A stretch of DNA of 6,121 bases, from the NCBI GenBank assembly GCA_934662525.1, contig CAKUKJ010000158.1:1-6121 (forward strand), read 5' to 3'. Position 1 is the first letter of the stretch, and every line of letters starts with the position of its first letter. The notes beneath the pieces are model-generated. The model saw nothing but the letters and a program-made list of their open reading frames with translations. It did not search any database and was not told where the DNA came from. Positions 5,444 to 6,121 of this stretch are shown piece by piece. This DNA is from an uncultured Coriobacteriales bacterium (GTDB lineage Bacteria > Actinomycetota > Coriobacteriia > Coriobacteriales > UMGS124). The translations under genes and the position numbers were made by a program.

Positions 5444-5470
5444 GTTTGCCCAGTGCATCCAGTGCGCCCG

Positions 5471-6121
5471 TCACCCGTTTACCAGCGTCAATAGCTCGGT
5501 TCTTGACGTCACGCCCAGCTTTCGGTACATGTTGTACATGTGCGTGCGCACGGTGTTTGCCGAGATGAGCAGGCTTGAGGCGATGTAGGTGGATGTGAAG
5601 CCGCGCGCCAGGTAGCCGAGAATCTCAGCCTCGCGTTCGGTGAGGCTGTGCTGCGCGGCGAGCGCGTCCACGCGGGTGCTGAGCAGCTGCTCGCGTAGGG
5701 CGGATTCGTCAAGTTCGGTTTCGTTCGCTGCGTCGGCCCCATGCTCGTCGGCCGGCTCGCATTCCTTGCGCCACGAGGTGTAGCCCAGGTTTACGATGAT
5801 GACGGCGACGTATATGACGATGATGACCCACGTGACCTGGCCGAAATTCACAGCCCCGTCGAAGTTGCCCGCCAACAGGCCCCCGAGCACCGATACGAGC
5901 CCGGCGCAGAACACCGTGACGCCTACGATGAACGGCATGGGAAACTCGCCGGCCTTGGACACTGCCACAATCGAGGCCCCCGCGTAGATGGACATGAAGA
6001 TGAGCGGCGCATACACGCTGGCGGCCCCCACGATAAAGACAGGCGTGCCTGCGGGGAAACTGCCCAAAACGACGCATAGCGCCGCGCAAATCGGGATGAC
6101 GAGCTTGTCCACCGCGATGAC
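5471..6121 (-). CDS. membrane-anchored LuxR-family transcriptional regulator (N-terminal part outside window)
   Basis: The frame is open from the window edge to a TGA at 5473-5471, with 216 residues visible. Four hydrophobic, probably membrane-spanning segments come first (for example IPICAALCVVLGSF, VYAPLIFMSIYAGASIV, FIVGVTVFCAGLVSVLGG, VTWVIIVIYVAVIIVNL). An acidic linker (WRKECEPADEHGADAANE) follows, then a LuxR/GerE helix-turn-helix in the last 58 residues. The HTH shows SLTEREAEIL, LARGFTSTYIASSLLIS, NTVRTHMYNMYRKLGV and TSRTELL, all canonical. No phosphoreceiver is seen. Regulators with many N-terminal helices and a C-terminal LuxR HTH are abundant in Eggerthellaceae, often beside reductase genes, and some control catechol dehydroxylases (the DadR type). 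A GTG at 6112-6110 is possible as start, but the frame continues past it, and such proteins are usually about twice as long, so I treat the gene as truncated by the window. Its target may lie upstream, outside the window, or be the nearby flavoprotein gene. Confidence 0.93.
   Translation of the reverse strand, partial: VIAVDKLVIPICAALCVVLGSFPAGTPVFIVGAASVYAPLIFMSIYAGASIVAVSKAGEFPMPFIVGVTVFCAGLVSVLGGLLAGNFDGAVNFGQVTWVIIVIYVAVIIVNLGYTSWRKECEPADEHGADAANETELDESALREQLLSTRVDALAAQHSLTEREAEILGYLARGFTSTYIASSLLISANTVRTHMYNMYRKLGVTSRTELLTLVNG

Noticed and set aside
1..6121. CRISPR arrays, tRNA or rRNA genes
   Set aside because: I saw no regularly spaced repeats, cloverleaf-like sequences or rRNA motifs on either strand.

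Overview
The window is GC-rich DNA with long open frames, strong Shine-Dalgarno sites and several gene types typical of gut Coriobacteriia, most likely Eggerthellaceae (relatives of Eggerthella, Adlercreutzia, Slackia). The pointers are a Tat-exported single-domain FAD oxidoreductase of the fumarate-reductase-like superfamily and a LuxR-type regulator with membrane helices in front of its HTH. The taxonomic call is inferred from gene content; there is no marker gene here.

Layout, left to right. (1) Positions 1-332 hold the 3' part of an ArsR/SmtB-type regulator with an unusual six-cysteine tail. (2) At 499-861 a small NifX/NifB-type (dinitrogenase FeMo-cofactor biosynthesis domain) protein follows, with its own leader. 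(3) Convergent to it, on the minus strand at 1019-1651, is a COG4832-type GyrI-like ligand-binding protein with a clear -10 box and ribosome binding site. (4) A roughly 330-bp gene-free region (1730-2063) carries a 13-bp direct repeat exactly 120 bp apart. (5) At 2064-3926 is the Tat-exported flavoprotein, closed by a strong intrinsic terminator (3955-3996). (6) At 4035-4173 a 23-bp inverted repeat encloses 93 bp and is closely bracketed by a 7-bp direct repeat. It looks like a MITE-type insertion or an invertible segment. (7) At 4225-5226 is a HemW/HemN-like protein in which all three radical-SAM cluster cysteines are replaced. It is followed by a 150-nt structured leader to another strong terminator (5383-5416). 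(8) At 5471-6121, minus strand, is the C-terminal part of a membrane-anchored LuxR-family regulator that runs off the window.

How the parts may work together (inference): the flavoprotein is probably an exported electron-accepting reductase of unknown substrate. The degenerate HemW-like protein could be a heme- or cofactor-handling helper or a non-catalytic paralogue. LuxR proteins of this membrane type often sit beside such reductases in Eggerthellaceae and are suspected to sense their substrates. ArsR plus NifX-like could be a small metal or Fe-S related unit unrelated to the rest. The two most interesting points are the cysteine-less HemW-like protein and the inverted-repeat element just in front of it.
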